Below are positions 10,842 to 21,960 of a stretch of 64,000 bases of DNA, piece by piece (the stretch's first letter is position 1; each line of letters begins with the position of its first letter). Location: assembly GCF_000143415.4 (NCBI RefSeq), contig NW_003314311.1:1091062-1155061 (forward strand), in the 5' to 3' direction. The translations under genes and the position numbers were made by a program. Below the pieces are notes generated by a model, which had not been told where the DNA came from, searched no databases, and saw only the letters and a program-made list of their open reading frames with translations. The DNA is from Selaginella moellendorffii (lineage: Eukaryota > Streptophyta > Lycopodiopsida > Selaginellales > Selaginellaceae).

Positions 10842-12780
10842 TCAAGCAGTTAGATTCTCCAAATTTTGCTCTAAGTTGTTAAACTTGGTCTTCATAGTGA
10901 CAAGCTTGATGCTTTGGCGTAGATCGTCAAGTTCTTGATGCATGATCTGATTCTTTTGGTCGAGCATGGCAATATGGGTCCTGATAGCTAATGCACTTTG
11001 CATCGATGGATGTAGAAGTCGAGATTGCATTCTTGAGCTCATGGATTATGTGGCACTGATGATTCTATTCACCCATGACTCTATCCATTTTCTTGGTGAT
11101 TGTTTTGAGGTAGCTTAAGACTTATGGTACTTTGTAGTTTCTTCATCTTCTACCACTTGCCTCAACTTGTCAACTAGCTACTTGCCTCCCTTAATGTGTT
11201 GAGTCAACTCCTCCATGAAGTTTCAGATTGCTAGCTCGCTAGGCTGACTCACGGACTTGTGAGCGAAGGCATAGCTAGCCTTGACTTTATGTTGCTACAA
11301 TGTTTATTGCTGTTGTGGCTGCCTCATCTCACTAGACTTGTCGGCTAAAGGTGTGTCACTATCAAATGCATAAGTGGTCTAGAGAAAACTTAACCCATAC
11401 TCCTCTAATTCACCTAGACCCTCTTTTGTAACCTCATCCCATTAAGTTTCTTGGCCGTAATATTCTTAGCCTAAACGCACCTCATTGGCTGTATCTACGG
11501 CCAATGATTTTGCAACATCTGTAGACACATCATGTATTGGACCTTGTGGCCTAAATTTTGGAATTGTTTCCACAACTTTGGCATCCATTGTTTGCTTAAT
11601 GTTATTTATTTATGTACTTGTCACTTTTCTGATGCTTAGGGAGATTTGTATAGGCATCAGTGTTGTCTTTGTAGACATTGTTCCTGATCCAGGTGTGGCG
11701 TTTTATCACCATACTTGCCACCTCCAGCTTTTTTGCGGCATAATCGGCCACTGGATTTCTGCAGAATGAACCCTAGAGGTCTCGTAGCTTGGATTTTTAG
11801 ATCTAGACAGAGTTTCTTTTTAAGGGGAGAATTTTCCTCCCTTGAATCTATATTCTCCTCCACTTTCACATCCCTTGCTATCTCCCTTGGAGGAGGTACT
11901 GGAGGTGGTGGCTCAATGGCAAAGTGAGGCATGGGATTCATTTGAGCGGTGTAATGCTTATAGATGCACCACAAAAATATAAAGATTCTCATCTTCATTT
12001 GCCTTCCCTTGCCTACTTATAAGGTAACATTTTTCATTTTAGCTAGTAATCCGTTGTAGGTAAAATGAGTTATGATTATTTGCCATCCAATCACGTTAGC
12101 TTCCAACATGTAGGCTATCTTGATGCTAGCATTTTGCGCAATCATCCTCTTGTTGATGATGGCCTATAACACTTTAAACCTAACATGATAGTCAGGTTTC
12201 AAGTAGGTGAAGTTGCTTCCTTGTCTAGATGTGTAGTTTTGGGAGGACATATTATTTGGGCATGCAATCCTTCTTGCTTATCGTGATTATTTCACCCTTG
12301 TTGTCTAAATGAAAAATCCGAGTAAACTGAGTGAGTCCAAAGGGATGAACTCGCCCACAAAAAAGAAAAATATGCTCCTTTGAGTACCACTTCTATATAA
12401 GCTTGATCCCTTGCATAAGTGAGTAACCCAAAGGCATTAAGCAAAAATTTATCTTAGGGAGAAGCATAAGTTGCCTAGATAGCTTTACTTGGTTATAATT
12501 CGGCTCCTCGTTGCCGAATGAGATTTCCTCCATATATTTATCTTGTCTAGGCATTTTTGCCATCCATGGAGATTTGTAGGTGAACCATTTGGCATTAAAC
12601 AACTAGGAGACAGTGTAGTTTGCCAATCGTGGTGCTTTTGCATTAACGATGCAAGAGTGGAGTTGATGGCTTGTGGCGGTGGCATGAGGACAAATTCATT
12701 TTGCCCAATTAAAAATGCACTTAACTTAGTAGGTGGTGACAATGGCATTTGCTCTTGCGTGGCCATAGACAACATTTAAG
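10842..12780 (-). mobile_element. Possible decayed retroelement ORF region (minus strand)
   Basis: Minus-strand frames here give a Gln/Leu/Lys-rich segment likely to form a coiled coil (10842-11042) and a Pro-rich, charged segment (11657-11998, with PPPPVPPPRE). Neither is a domain I can name. They lie on the same strand as, and downstream of, the gypsy integrase relic at 13.65-14.65 kb. I therefore suggest part of the same or a neighbouring decayed element, with low certainty. Confidence 0.25.
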
Positions 12781-13649
12781 CTGCCATACATTGTTTTGGA
12801 ACTATAGAGTGTCGGTGCATCTTGGCAAAGGTATAGGCATAAAGTTGGTGAGAGGGAAAGAGCGAGAGAGAAAAAAAAATTCCTTAGTTACCTCCAAGTT
12901 ACTTAAGTTGCTCTATCTTACTATGTTAGCCTTAAGCTTTATTTTCTTGCCTTTGTTTGCTTTTGTATGCAAATGTATTGTGGAATTTTTTTTTCTTTAT
13001 TAGCTTAGTAATTTCTACTTATTAATCCTCATGGTTTGTTGGTAGAGTTTATAAAATATAGCAAGAAAAATATAGATATTACTCTTAGAGTATCCGCCCC
13101 TTCTTTTGTTTTCTTTTACGTTTTGTATTGCCTAGAGAAAATTTGTATAGACCATACTAGCAAGATTTTGAGGGAAAACTTGCTCTAGAGAAAGAAATAT
13201 ATGTCCAATGTATCCTTTGATTTTTTTTTTTTTTGGAACTTCTTCATAAAACAAAGCACTCAGGGTTTTTCTAGCATGAAGACGAGTCTTTTCTAAGGGA
13301 TATATATTTTCCCTCTATTCTAAATGAACAGATCTTTATCTGAGCTTATCAGGAAAGATTATTCCTATCCAATTCCACTGATCTAACTCTATAAGGAGAT
13401 AGAAAAACTTGGAAATAAGATCTTAAATGATTTTAATATCCCCTTCATCCATTTCTGAAAATTAATTTTACAAATCCTATAATTGAAGAACTAATCTACC
13501 TTCCTATGGTTTTACAAAATTTGATGTCACTTTGTAAAATTTTTCTAGACCCCTATACTTCATTCAATTGGGTACCCTATTTGTGCATTTAAATAGCTCA
13601 TCATAATGAATCTCTGTGAGGGTTTCATCCGCATGTTTATCCAAAGATA
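12781..13649. other. AT-rich DNA, nothing recognised
   Basis: T-rich sequence with many stops in all frames; no domain, repeat unit or RNA gene seen. It lies between the putative element remnants on either side. Confidence 0.4.
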
Positions 13650-14650
13650 TAGATAATATTTATACTTATATCTTCGTGATACTTCCTTAAATGGTTTAAA
13701 TTTATTATTGCAATATTATCTCCATTTAAGGTGTGCACTTCAGCCGTTCCTAAAGCTGGTATCTTAGACTAAATAAATGAACCATTTTATTTTCTCTCGA
13801 ATTTATTTCTAAGAGCATTTATTTTGCCTTGATACTAAAGGATTTTATCTCTTGGTTTAAGCTCACAAGAGATTTTCAAATTCTGGTTTTTTGAATTGCA
13901 TGCAAAGTTTAGACTGCTCTAAGCTAAAGCTCATATAAATTTTCTATTTTGGCAAGTCTTTGTTTAAGAGTTTATTTTTTGTCTAAGCCATTTTTTACAC
14001 AAAGAGGAAATTATAAATTCCATAGTTGTTAAAGCTTTCTAACCATATGTGAGACGAAATAGTGTTATATTTGTAGATACTTTATATGCAATCCTATAAG
14101 TTTATAAAGCATTTAGGATTTTCTTATCTCAATCTTTTTTATTGTCCTTTACAATCTTTTTTAAGATACTTTTAAGCACTTTGTTAGTAGATTTAGCCCA
14201 ATCATTCCCTTGTGGGTAATATGGTGTGAACTTTTTGTGCTTAAAGATAAATTTTTGTATAAAAATTTATTGTTTCATTGATGAAATGGTTGTCTTTATC
14301 TGTGATGATTTCGTTAGGCAAACCAAATCTTACAATAATGTTTTATAAAGGAATTTGACAATGTTAGTAGCTGATGCTTGTTTCATACACATAGTTTCTA
14401 CCCATTTAGTCATATAATCAGTGGTAATTAAAATGTATTTGTTCTTTTTACTATTTGTGACTATAAGACCTACAAAATCCAATTCTCATTTATGAAATGC
14501 TTTATATGGATAAGTAGGATTTAATTCATGAATTTTCTTTTTAAGCGGTAATTTATACATTTAACAAATATCATAATTTTCACAAAAAAATGTTCTATAT
14601 TTTCATAGTGTAGGCCACTATAGCCTAATCATTCCTTTGTGGGCAATATA
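13650..14650 (-). mobile_element. Ty3/gypsy retrotransposon relic: integrase
   Basis: Read on the minus strand with frameshifts, this stretch gives a collinear gypsy integrase. First a zinc-binding-like part near 14540-14640 (ENYDICQMYKLPLKKK). Then the catalytic core near 14300-14510: a WELDFVG-like block, NKYILITTDYMTKWVE, and FGLPNEIITDKDNHFIN holding the second catalytic Asp. Then a C-terminal part near 13690-13860 resembling K(F/I)HGPYIVQDIL and TLNGDII. The pattern is closer to the Athila/Tat-type or similar non-chromodomain gypsy integrases than to the intact-looking element further right. Stops and frameshifts are frequent, so it is old. RT and RNase H should lie to the right (14.65-16 kb) but I could not read them convincingly. 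Confidence 0.6.
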
Positions 14651-16440
14651 GTGTGACATAATTTCTATCAGGACAGTGGAGGGTAATTAATCCTCAATCT
14701 CTCCACCTAAATGCATAAAAAGTCTTTCCCTTTTTGCTTGTGCGTAGTGTGATTAAGATTAATTAAATGTAAAAATTTTGGCATATGATAAGAGTAGTTT
14801 GTTTGCTTCATAGTGGGTCTTACCTTCTAATTTATATCCAACCTTGCCCTTATAACTATGGAATTAGAAAAAGTGGCTTATTGCTTTTAGCAAATTATAG
14901 GCAAACTGGATCAACACTAAAGATTAATTTAAACGAGGTATAGAAATCATTCCATGAAATTGCCTTATGGAATTAATACAAGAGTCAAATTATTTAGCAT
15001 ATGATAGTCTATTCTATATCAATTTACTTATGGAATGACATTAGATAGTTTTTTAAACATGTAATAACTAATTCATGGAAGATTTTACTTCAAATCTAGA
15101 CAAAACTTGTTTTTCAAGGTAAATTTATCTTTAGCCATAAGTGGTAATGGTCAATACAAATCTTTGTTCAAGCTTGTATAACAAATTCTTGAGCTTTGCA
15201 TAATCTCAAAATTTTTGGGAGTGTCTGAGGTTATTTCACCTTTTTAGACAAAATCCTTTTTATAATTAATTCACCTAGATGTATTATGGGTAAAGCGGTT
15301 TGAACAGTTCAAACAATTAGAGTGGTTCGTAATAATTATTTTTGAATTTTTGATTTGTGAGTTTTGTTCGAGTCTCATAAGCTTTTACAATATGTATAGT
15401 AAACTCAGAACAAGTCTACATTTAAATTGTGTTTAAATAGTAGTCCAAGCTAAAGGACTTTAGATCAGCATAATATACTTTATAGCACAATGTTTTAATC
15501 ATAAATTTGCCTCTATCAAAGCTTTGTAAGATTTAGATGAATAATTCCTCAATTTATTCTTCGCTAATATTGGTTATAACTTTTTTTAAGCTGGAGTCAA
15601 ATACAAGAGTTATAAATATCCAATTTTCCTGCTTGTGTATGTCTTGTGACATGCTATTAAAAAATGTGTCATCTAAAAACCCAAGTAAGAACTTGCTCAA
15701 AAGGAAAAAAATTTAGAGTAATTGATTATGTTTTCCACAGCAAATAAACTCCATTCCTTCTTCTTTAAGATTTTTTTCAAGAAATTACTGGCAAAACAAT
15801 TTAAATTTGAGTTTCTTGGCAATATATACCATACTCCAATTTTAAACTTGTCCCATGTTCTATGAATTTAATGATGGATGAGAAACTATCTTTTTTGTAT
15901 TGTCTAGAAATGTGGATTATGAAGAGAATATAGTTTTTTCTATTGATGAAAACTTAAAATATAATCTATTACAATCTTCCTAAATTTAAATCTAGAAATA
16001 CTTCTAGCAACATTGCTTTCTTGAGTATCATATCCTAAATCATAGTCTTTACCATCCCACTCATCCTAAAACCTGGCACCACTAATTATCATTATGTTAT
16101 GCATAGTAACACAAGCTGTGATGTAATTAAACTATGTGTAAGGAGGGGCTAGGTTAGTGGTGAGATCCTTTATTGTTAGTTTGATGAAAACACCAAAACT
16201 AGTTGAAATATGTATAAAAAAGAAATGAGATAGAAAAAACTAAAAGTTTTAAATTGAAAAACTAATATTGCTTAGCTTTTATGTTTCAAAAGAAGTCCTA
16301 GGGGTAGTTGAGAGAGTGATTGTTACATAGATTACACAATACTTATATGTTTAAAATCACATAAAATATTTACTTGTGGAGTTTCTACAATGTCTAAATC
16401 CAAATTTTCCTTAAAAATGTTTTTTAGCTTGAATGCATTG
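14651..16440. other. AT-rich DNA, probably rest of the decayed gypsy element
   Basis: No convincing coding block found by eye. A short perfect inverted repeat (8-bp arms GTTTGAAC/GTTCAAAC, 1-nt spacer) lies at 15298-15314. Position relative to the integrase relic would suit RT/RNase H on the minus strand, but decay is too advanced to claim them. Confidence 0.35.
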
Positions 16441-16485
16441 AAACATTGAACTTACCATGGCATCCCCCACATTCTGCTTGGAGAA

Positions 16486-16546
16486 AAAAATGTGGATTCT
16501 GAATGTCCCAATAAGCAAAAATGTGGATTCTGAATGTCCCAATAAG
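16486..16546. repeat. Two-copy 30-bp tandem repeat upstream of the peroxidase array
   Basis: Two identical 30-bp copies (16486-16515 and 16517-16546), each beginning AAAAATGTGGATTCTGAATG, with 31-bp period. They lie just outside the left edge of the segmental array, ~140 bp before the first peroxidase start codon. Confidence 0.85.
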
Positions 16547-16621
16547 GGTATTCCCGGGTGGACCCACACTGTGGGGTAATATGGCTATGAGGGGCATGAC
16601 ATGTACAATAGTTGGGACTCA

Positions 16622-16686
16622 ATATAAAAAGAAGCCAAAACTTCTTCGTTTGCAAAGAGGAGTGGAGGGAAGTTTTACTGATCAAA
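16622..16686 (+). promoter_or_regulatory. Promoter of peroxidase copy P1, divergent from the other copies
   Basis: A TATA-like ATATAAAAAG at 16622-16631 lies ~55-65 bp before the ATG. Homology to the other copies starts only at about 16645 (CTTCGTTTGC), so P1 has a different upstream promoter. This marks the left edge of the duplicated DNA. Confidence 0.5.
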
Positions 16687-17730
16687 ATGCAGCGATCCAA
16701 ATTCCAGGCTCCAGTCGTCTCTGCAGCATTACTGCTGGTGCTAGCACTGCTGCGGCGCTATGCATTTTGCCAGGGATCACCAACAATGTCATTGGAGCTC
16801 TCAACTTCTTTCTATGCTAACACTTGTCCCGATCTCCCTCAGATCGTGAGAAGTGTGATTCGCTCTGAATTTTCCAACGAAAGTCGATCTGCTGCGTCGA
16901 TCCTCAAGCTCCACTTCCGAGATTGCTTCTCTCGAGTAAGTCAGAAATTAAAATAGCGTTACTCATTTATGGCTGCCAGGGCTGCGACGGATCGCTGCTC
17001 CTCCAGCGAGGAGATGGGCGCTCCGCCAAGGGACTCAAAATCATCAACAACGTCAAGCGCGCCGTGGAGACTTCATGCCCGGCAACAGTATCGTGCGCGG
17101 ACATTCTTGCGCTGAGCGCCCGGGAATCCGTCATAGCCGTGAGTGAGAATCTCCATCGCGGCTTGAGTTGATCATTCTCTTTCGACTTTGCAGCTGGGCG
17201 GCCCTTCATGGACAGTAGAATTTGGCCGACGGGACAGTCCTGCGACCGTCGCCGCCGCAATGGAGGCCATTCCCAGCCCAAACCTCACTGCAACGCAGCT
17301 CATCCAGAGCTTCCAAAGGCGGGGTCTTTCCAAGCGTGATCTCGTAGCGCTTTCAGGAGGCCATTCCATCGGCCAGGCCCAGTGCTCTGCATTTAGCGCA
17401 CGCCTCTTCAATGGAACCCCAGGAGATAGCATCGATCGGGCCTTCAAATCTCGACTCGAGAAGAATTGCCCTCCAACAGCCCCAGACAGATTGACCAATT
17501 TGGATCCATCCCCCACCACCTTCGACAACTTGTACTTTCGAGCTCTCCTGGCGAATCAGTCGCTCCTCTTTTCAGACCAGCAGCTCTTGGAGATTGATCT
17601 GGTGGGCTTTGTCAAGGAGTTTGCGGCCAACCAGCAGACATTCTTTACCGCCTTCGCCAATGGCATGATCAAAATGGGCAAGCTCTCGCCAATCACAGCA
17701 GGGCATGGTGAAATTCGATCCTCGTGCTAG
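16687..17730 (+). CDS. Class III peroxidase-like protein, copy P1 (distal catalytic residues replaced)
   Basis: Exons 16687-16935, 16980-17138 and 17194-17730 (945 nt, 314 residues). A hydrophobic N-terminal segment (residues ~11-22, AALLLVLALL) looks like a secretory signal, followed by the mature start STSFYANTCPD. All eight structural cysteines are present, including C47, C80, C85, C116, C122 and the terminal C314. The calcium-site Asp79 and GCDGS, the CADILALSARES block, GGPSW, GRRDS and proximal haem His193 (GGHSIG) are also kept. However, the distal pocket reads KLHFRDCF: the positions of catalytic Arg38 and His42 of horseradish peroxidase are Lys74 and Arg78. Normal peroxide cleavage is therefore unlikely by family chemistry. 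Possible roles (haem or wall binding, decoy) are inference. The frame is intact, which argues for retained function. Confidence 0.88.
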
Positions 17731-18192
17731 TTTTTTTCCTATACATGTAAATCTATTCCTCACATAAAAATATACACCACAGCCTTGACTAGAGAAAGGA
17801 ATGTTGGCATATCCCGTAGCATGATGATGGTGGTGGAAATTTTCTCGTCCTGCTAAATCACTCTGGTGAGAGATTCCATTCTTCCCAATCAAGATCCCCC
17901 TTAAGCTCGGCCAAGGTTCTAATCACTTGGCCAATGAGCCAAGATTTTCGCCGCGAGCCAGGGCACGTCATCGGAGCCGCATCGGCGAAATTTCAATTGC
18001 CACGGTTCGGAATCTTCAACTCTTAAACCCTAACGTTAATATATATAAACCTTAGGTTTTAGACGTATTGCCACGCAATGGCGAATATTCACTGACATAT
18101 ACTTGCTTGCTGTGGAGAAAATTTTGTGCTGCCTAGGGCTAGCTAGGCGCTGCGATCGGTAGGAGTGATGCGCTTGGGCGCTCGGTGTCGTC
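17731..18192 (+). promoter_or_regulatory. P1-V1 intergenic: 3' UTR of P1, promoter of V1 (telo-box and TATA)
   Basis: The short spacer holds a telo-box AAACCCTAA at 18025-18033 and a TATA-like TATATATAAA at 18040-18049, ~145 bp before the V1 ATG. Just after it an AAACC-TTA-GGTTT inverted repeat follows. The same arrangement recurs before every VPS13 copy. Telo-boxes are common in plant housekeeping promoters. Confidence 0.6.
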
Positions 18193-21100
18193 ATGTTTGA
18201 GGCTCATGTGAGTGATCGATCGCTAGTTTGGGGATTGGAGAGATGGATTGCATTGGCGGACTGGATTGAGCTCGCGATTTTCTCCATTTCTTGTTTCTGC
18301 AGGTCTTGTATCTTCTTCGCAGATACCTGGGCAATATGTGCGGGGTCTCTCAGCGGAGGCGCTCCAGATCAGTGTGTGGAAAGGTGAGAGCTAGATTTTT
18401 TGCTCGGGGGGTGTTGAAATTTTGGTGTTTTTTGGACAGGCGATGTAGTGCTCAAGGACTTGCAGCTCAAGGCTGAAGCTCTGAATGCTCTGAGGCTTCC
18501 TCTCACTGTCAAAGCTGGATTCCTTGGGTCTGTCACGTTGAAGGCAAGGCATTGATCAAGAAAAGTGTACCTTTGATTCTTATGCTTTCGTTTTTCTTAG
18601 ATTCCTTGGAACAAGCTTGGAAAAGATCCGGTGATTGTACTTCTCGACCGGGTTTTTGTTTTGGCGGAGCCTGTTGAAGATGAACAGCTTTTCAAGGTAA
18701 GATTTGGTTTTTAGCTTCAAGCGTTACGGAAACTTTCGTGAAATGCGGTTGCAGAACGAGAACATGGAAGCCTGGCTTGACGCTAAGCGGAGCCAGATTG
18801 AGGTTAGTACATACTTGCCTGTCAAGTTTATTCTCAAACGCTTTTTGTGTCTTAAGGAGCTGGAGATGGCATTGCTTGATGCGAAGGCAGGAAGATCCGG
18901 TGATGATGCGGTATGTGCCGCAAAATGCTGTTTGAGGTTTCGTGTTAAATTTTCTGTTTTTTGCAGTCGCCGGAAAGTAAGTCCTGGTTAGGCTCGCTCG
19001 TTGCGACGATCATTGGCAATCTTAAAGTCTCCGTGACTAATCTTCATATTCGTTACGAAGACACCCTCAGGTCGCGTTCATCTCTATCAAGCTAAATGCT
19101 GGTACTGATACTGGCTTCATTTTTCAGCAACCCCTCCCATCCATTTTGTTTTGGCGTTACTTTAGCCAAACTTGCCGCTGTGACCATTGACGAGAATGAT
19201 GTAGAAACCTTCGTAACTAGTGGAGCTCTTGACAAGCTTCACAAGGTATTTTGATCAATTTCGTAACGTGTACTTCAGTTTCTTTTTTCCTGCTTGCTGT
19301 GCAGTCGCTCCAGCTGGATAGTTTTTCTATCTACCATGACTCGGATACTGGGCCGTGGACTCTGGAGAAACGGTGGGATGAGATGACATCCAAAGAATGG
19401 AGCGAGGTTTGTGTTTTCTTCAATGAAAACAGCATTTAAAATTATTATGGTTTCAGATGTTTGAACCGAGTATTAAAGGGAAAATACAACACAAGTACCT
19501 GCTTCATCCGGTTGCTGGCCTGATGAAGTATCACCAGTGTGGAAAGAGAGAGAAAAGGGATTCTAAAACACCTTTTCAGAAGGCTTCTCTCGTTTTGGAT
19601 CAAGTGTCTATTGCTGTGTCTGAGGTTGGTTTCTCTAAATGCTACACTTGGGTTAACTTTCATTCTGTTTTAGGATCAATATCGGGATGGTATTCAACTG
19701 TTGGAGGGTGTTTCACGGTACAGGATACGAATGGAGTTCTCTCTCTTCAGACCTATGATACCCGTGTTGGTAGATGCTAAGGCATGGTGGCGCTATGCTG
19801 GTCGTGCGGTAACGCAGCAGCAGAGAAAGTCAAGGTTCGTTTTCATTAATAACCGAGTATGAGCAAATGTTTGCAGGTGTAACTTCTCTTGGGAACATCT
19901 GTCTCGAGCATCAGGGTTACGAAAGAAATATGTGGATCTTTATGTTAGCGGGCTCCAGCAGGGCAAGTTTGACAATTTTGAAATAAGGCAAATCGACCGG
20001 GAGCTAGACGTAGAAGCTATTCTACTTTGGAGGTCGGTAGTTTGTTTATGCTTTCTGTTAGTTGATGGAGAAGTGGTGGCTGCAGAATGCTTGCCCATGC
20101 AAAAGTTGAGACGGCAAAGTTAAAAGAGGCAGCCGCGGCACGCGAAAAGTCCAGGAAAAGCACCTGGTGGCCATTTGGCGGGTATTGTGGCATATGTTTT
20201 CATTTGTTTTACATTAATCGCTTGCTATGCAGGAGCGGCGCTGGTCCAAGGGCCTCAGTTGCCCAAGGCCCTGAAACGGAAGCGGCCCCAGCGCAACTTA
20301 CAAAGGAAGAATGGAATAAGATTAACGAGCTTCTAAGCTATCAACCGGGGCAAGACTATCCGCTGCTTTCTACTCAAGAGCCACAGAACATGCTGCAAAC
20401 AATGCTCGACGTGACCATAAAACAGAGCTTGGCGTGCATAAAAGACAGCACCGATTTGGTCATATTATGTGGGACTTTCTCCAATTTAAACGTTTCTCTC
20501 AAGCTGTTCCCGAAAACGTTCTTCTGCGACACTAAGTTGACGTACTATGGCCTTTCATCTCCAGAGGGGCCTCTCATTTCGGTAAGCTGAATGGAATTTG
20601 CATGTCTTAAGATGATAATATCTGTATGGTTTGACAGAGCGTGAGTAGAGAGGGAAAAGCGCAAGCGTTGGATTTGACGTTTGCGTATGTTCCTTTCGAA
20701 GAACATTTGGATTGGAAGCTGTCTGTCGCGATGTCATCATGCTATGTGACGGTAACGTTTTGTGTTGAAAGAGTTCATCCCAGCTTACATAATGCGTGCA
20801 GGTTTGTAGATCCAGTTTTGACAGGTCATGCACTTTATGAAATCTGGCCAAGCCATGAGCCCGACAGTGGCTTTGGAAACTGCTGTGACTTTGCAGGTAT
20901 GAAGCTCCGTAGCAAAAATATATGTTACTCATTTCACAGTCCATGCATGCCAGACAAAGGCAGAAGAGGTAACAAGGCGTGCTCAAGAACAGATACTATC
21001 TCAACTAGAGAAACAGAGAAGGTATTCAAAAGTTTTTGCTACTCTTTTTGGCTTGACTTTTTCTTGCATGCAGGTTCTCTATAGATATTGATCTTGACGC

Positions 21101-21960
21101 TCCAAAAGTCTTAATTCCTGCACTCAAAGATGAAGGAATTGGAAAGAAAAGCCAATTGTTGGTAGACTTGGGACATTTTAATCTTCGAACACTGGTACGT
21201 GCATAAGATGCATATAAAACTTACAACATCCTTCTTCAGGGGAATGACGACGTTGAGTTCCTGAAACGAAGTCGCTACACTAAACTTTATGTATCTGGAC
21301 GGGATATATCGGCTTTCTTTGTTGATGGTGATTTCGAATGGGCTCACTTTCCTGCGCTGGCCACAGATGCTGGTGACAATGCATATTCAATCTTTCCTGT
21401 ACTTGACCGTTGTGGGATGTCGATTATGCTGCATATGGTGAAGCTAGTTACGACATAGTTTGTGGTTATTATGTTCCAGGCTCAATATGAAGATTTGAAT
21501 TGGCCTTCAACATGCGTTGCAATTGAAGTTCCTCGCCTTGGTATCCATTTTTCTCCTGCAAGATACCTTAGGCTGCTCTATCTTCTGCACGCTCTGGAGT
21601 CGGCTGACCGTTCCAGCTCCCAGCCGAACGCTTTATCTTGGGAACCATCAGAGGCAGCTGGAGATGCACGAGTGCTTTTGTGGGGGGTAAATTGTTACTT
21701 TCCTCGTTCATCAGCATCTAAGCATCACTCATTCTGCAGGGAATTGGTAATATTACTGCAGAATGGCAGCCTTGTTGGATTGCATTGGCAGGGCCATACC
21801 TGTACGTTCTAGAGGCATAAGACTCAAAGAACAGCCCACATCAATGCATAAGCTCTCCTCAAAGGACAGGAGGAAAGCCTCCTCTACCCTGGAAATCCCA
21901 AGCTTTTTTGGAGAATATCACACTCTAGAGTCTCTACTGCAATGAAAGGCCCATGACATA
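18193..21960 (+). pseudogene. VPS13: VPS13 5' fragment, copy V1
   Basis: N-terminal part of a plant VPS13 bridge-type lipid-transfer protein in at least 15 short exons. Exon 1 encodes MFEAH (18193-18207), and the following exons the chorein/VPS13 N-terminus (VLYLLRRYLG, GDVVLKDLQLKAEALNALRLP, VKAGFLGSVTLK, then IPW.KLG.DPVIVLLDRVFVLAEP). Later exons reach a region resembling the PH-domain start (AEWQPCWIALAGPYLYVLEA). The gene stops there; normal VPS13 is several thousand residues. Lesions: a 1-bp loss in exon 2 at ~18331 (GGCAATATG against GGCCAGTATG elsewhere), a second 1-bp loss at ~20824, and TAA at 21818-21820. Unlike copies V2-V4 it keeps frame at the FFVDGDFEW site (~21310-21330). VPS13 proteins act at membrane contact sites; this copy cannot make one. 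Confidence 0.85.

Noticed and set aside
17172-17528. Antisense frames of 104-127 codons over each peroxidase copy
   Set aside because: Repeated only because the sense gene is repeated; no own start context or domain.
18025-18033. AAACCCTAA as an interstitial telomere repeat
   Set aside because: A single unit in a promoter position before each VPS13 copy fits a telo-box, not a telomeric array.
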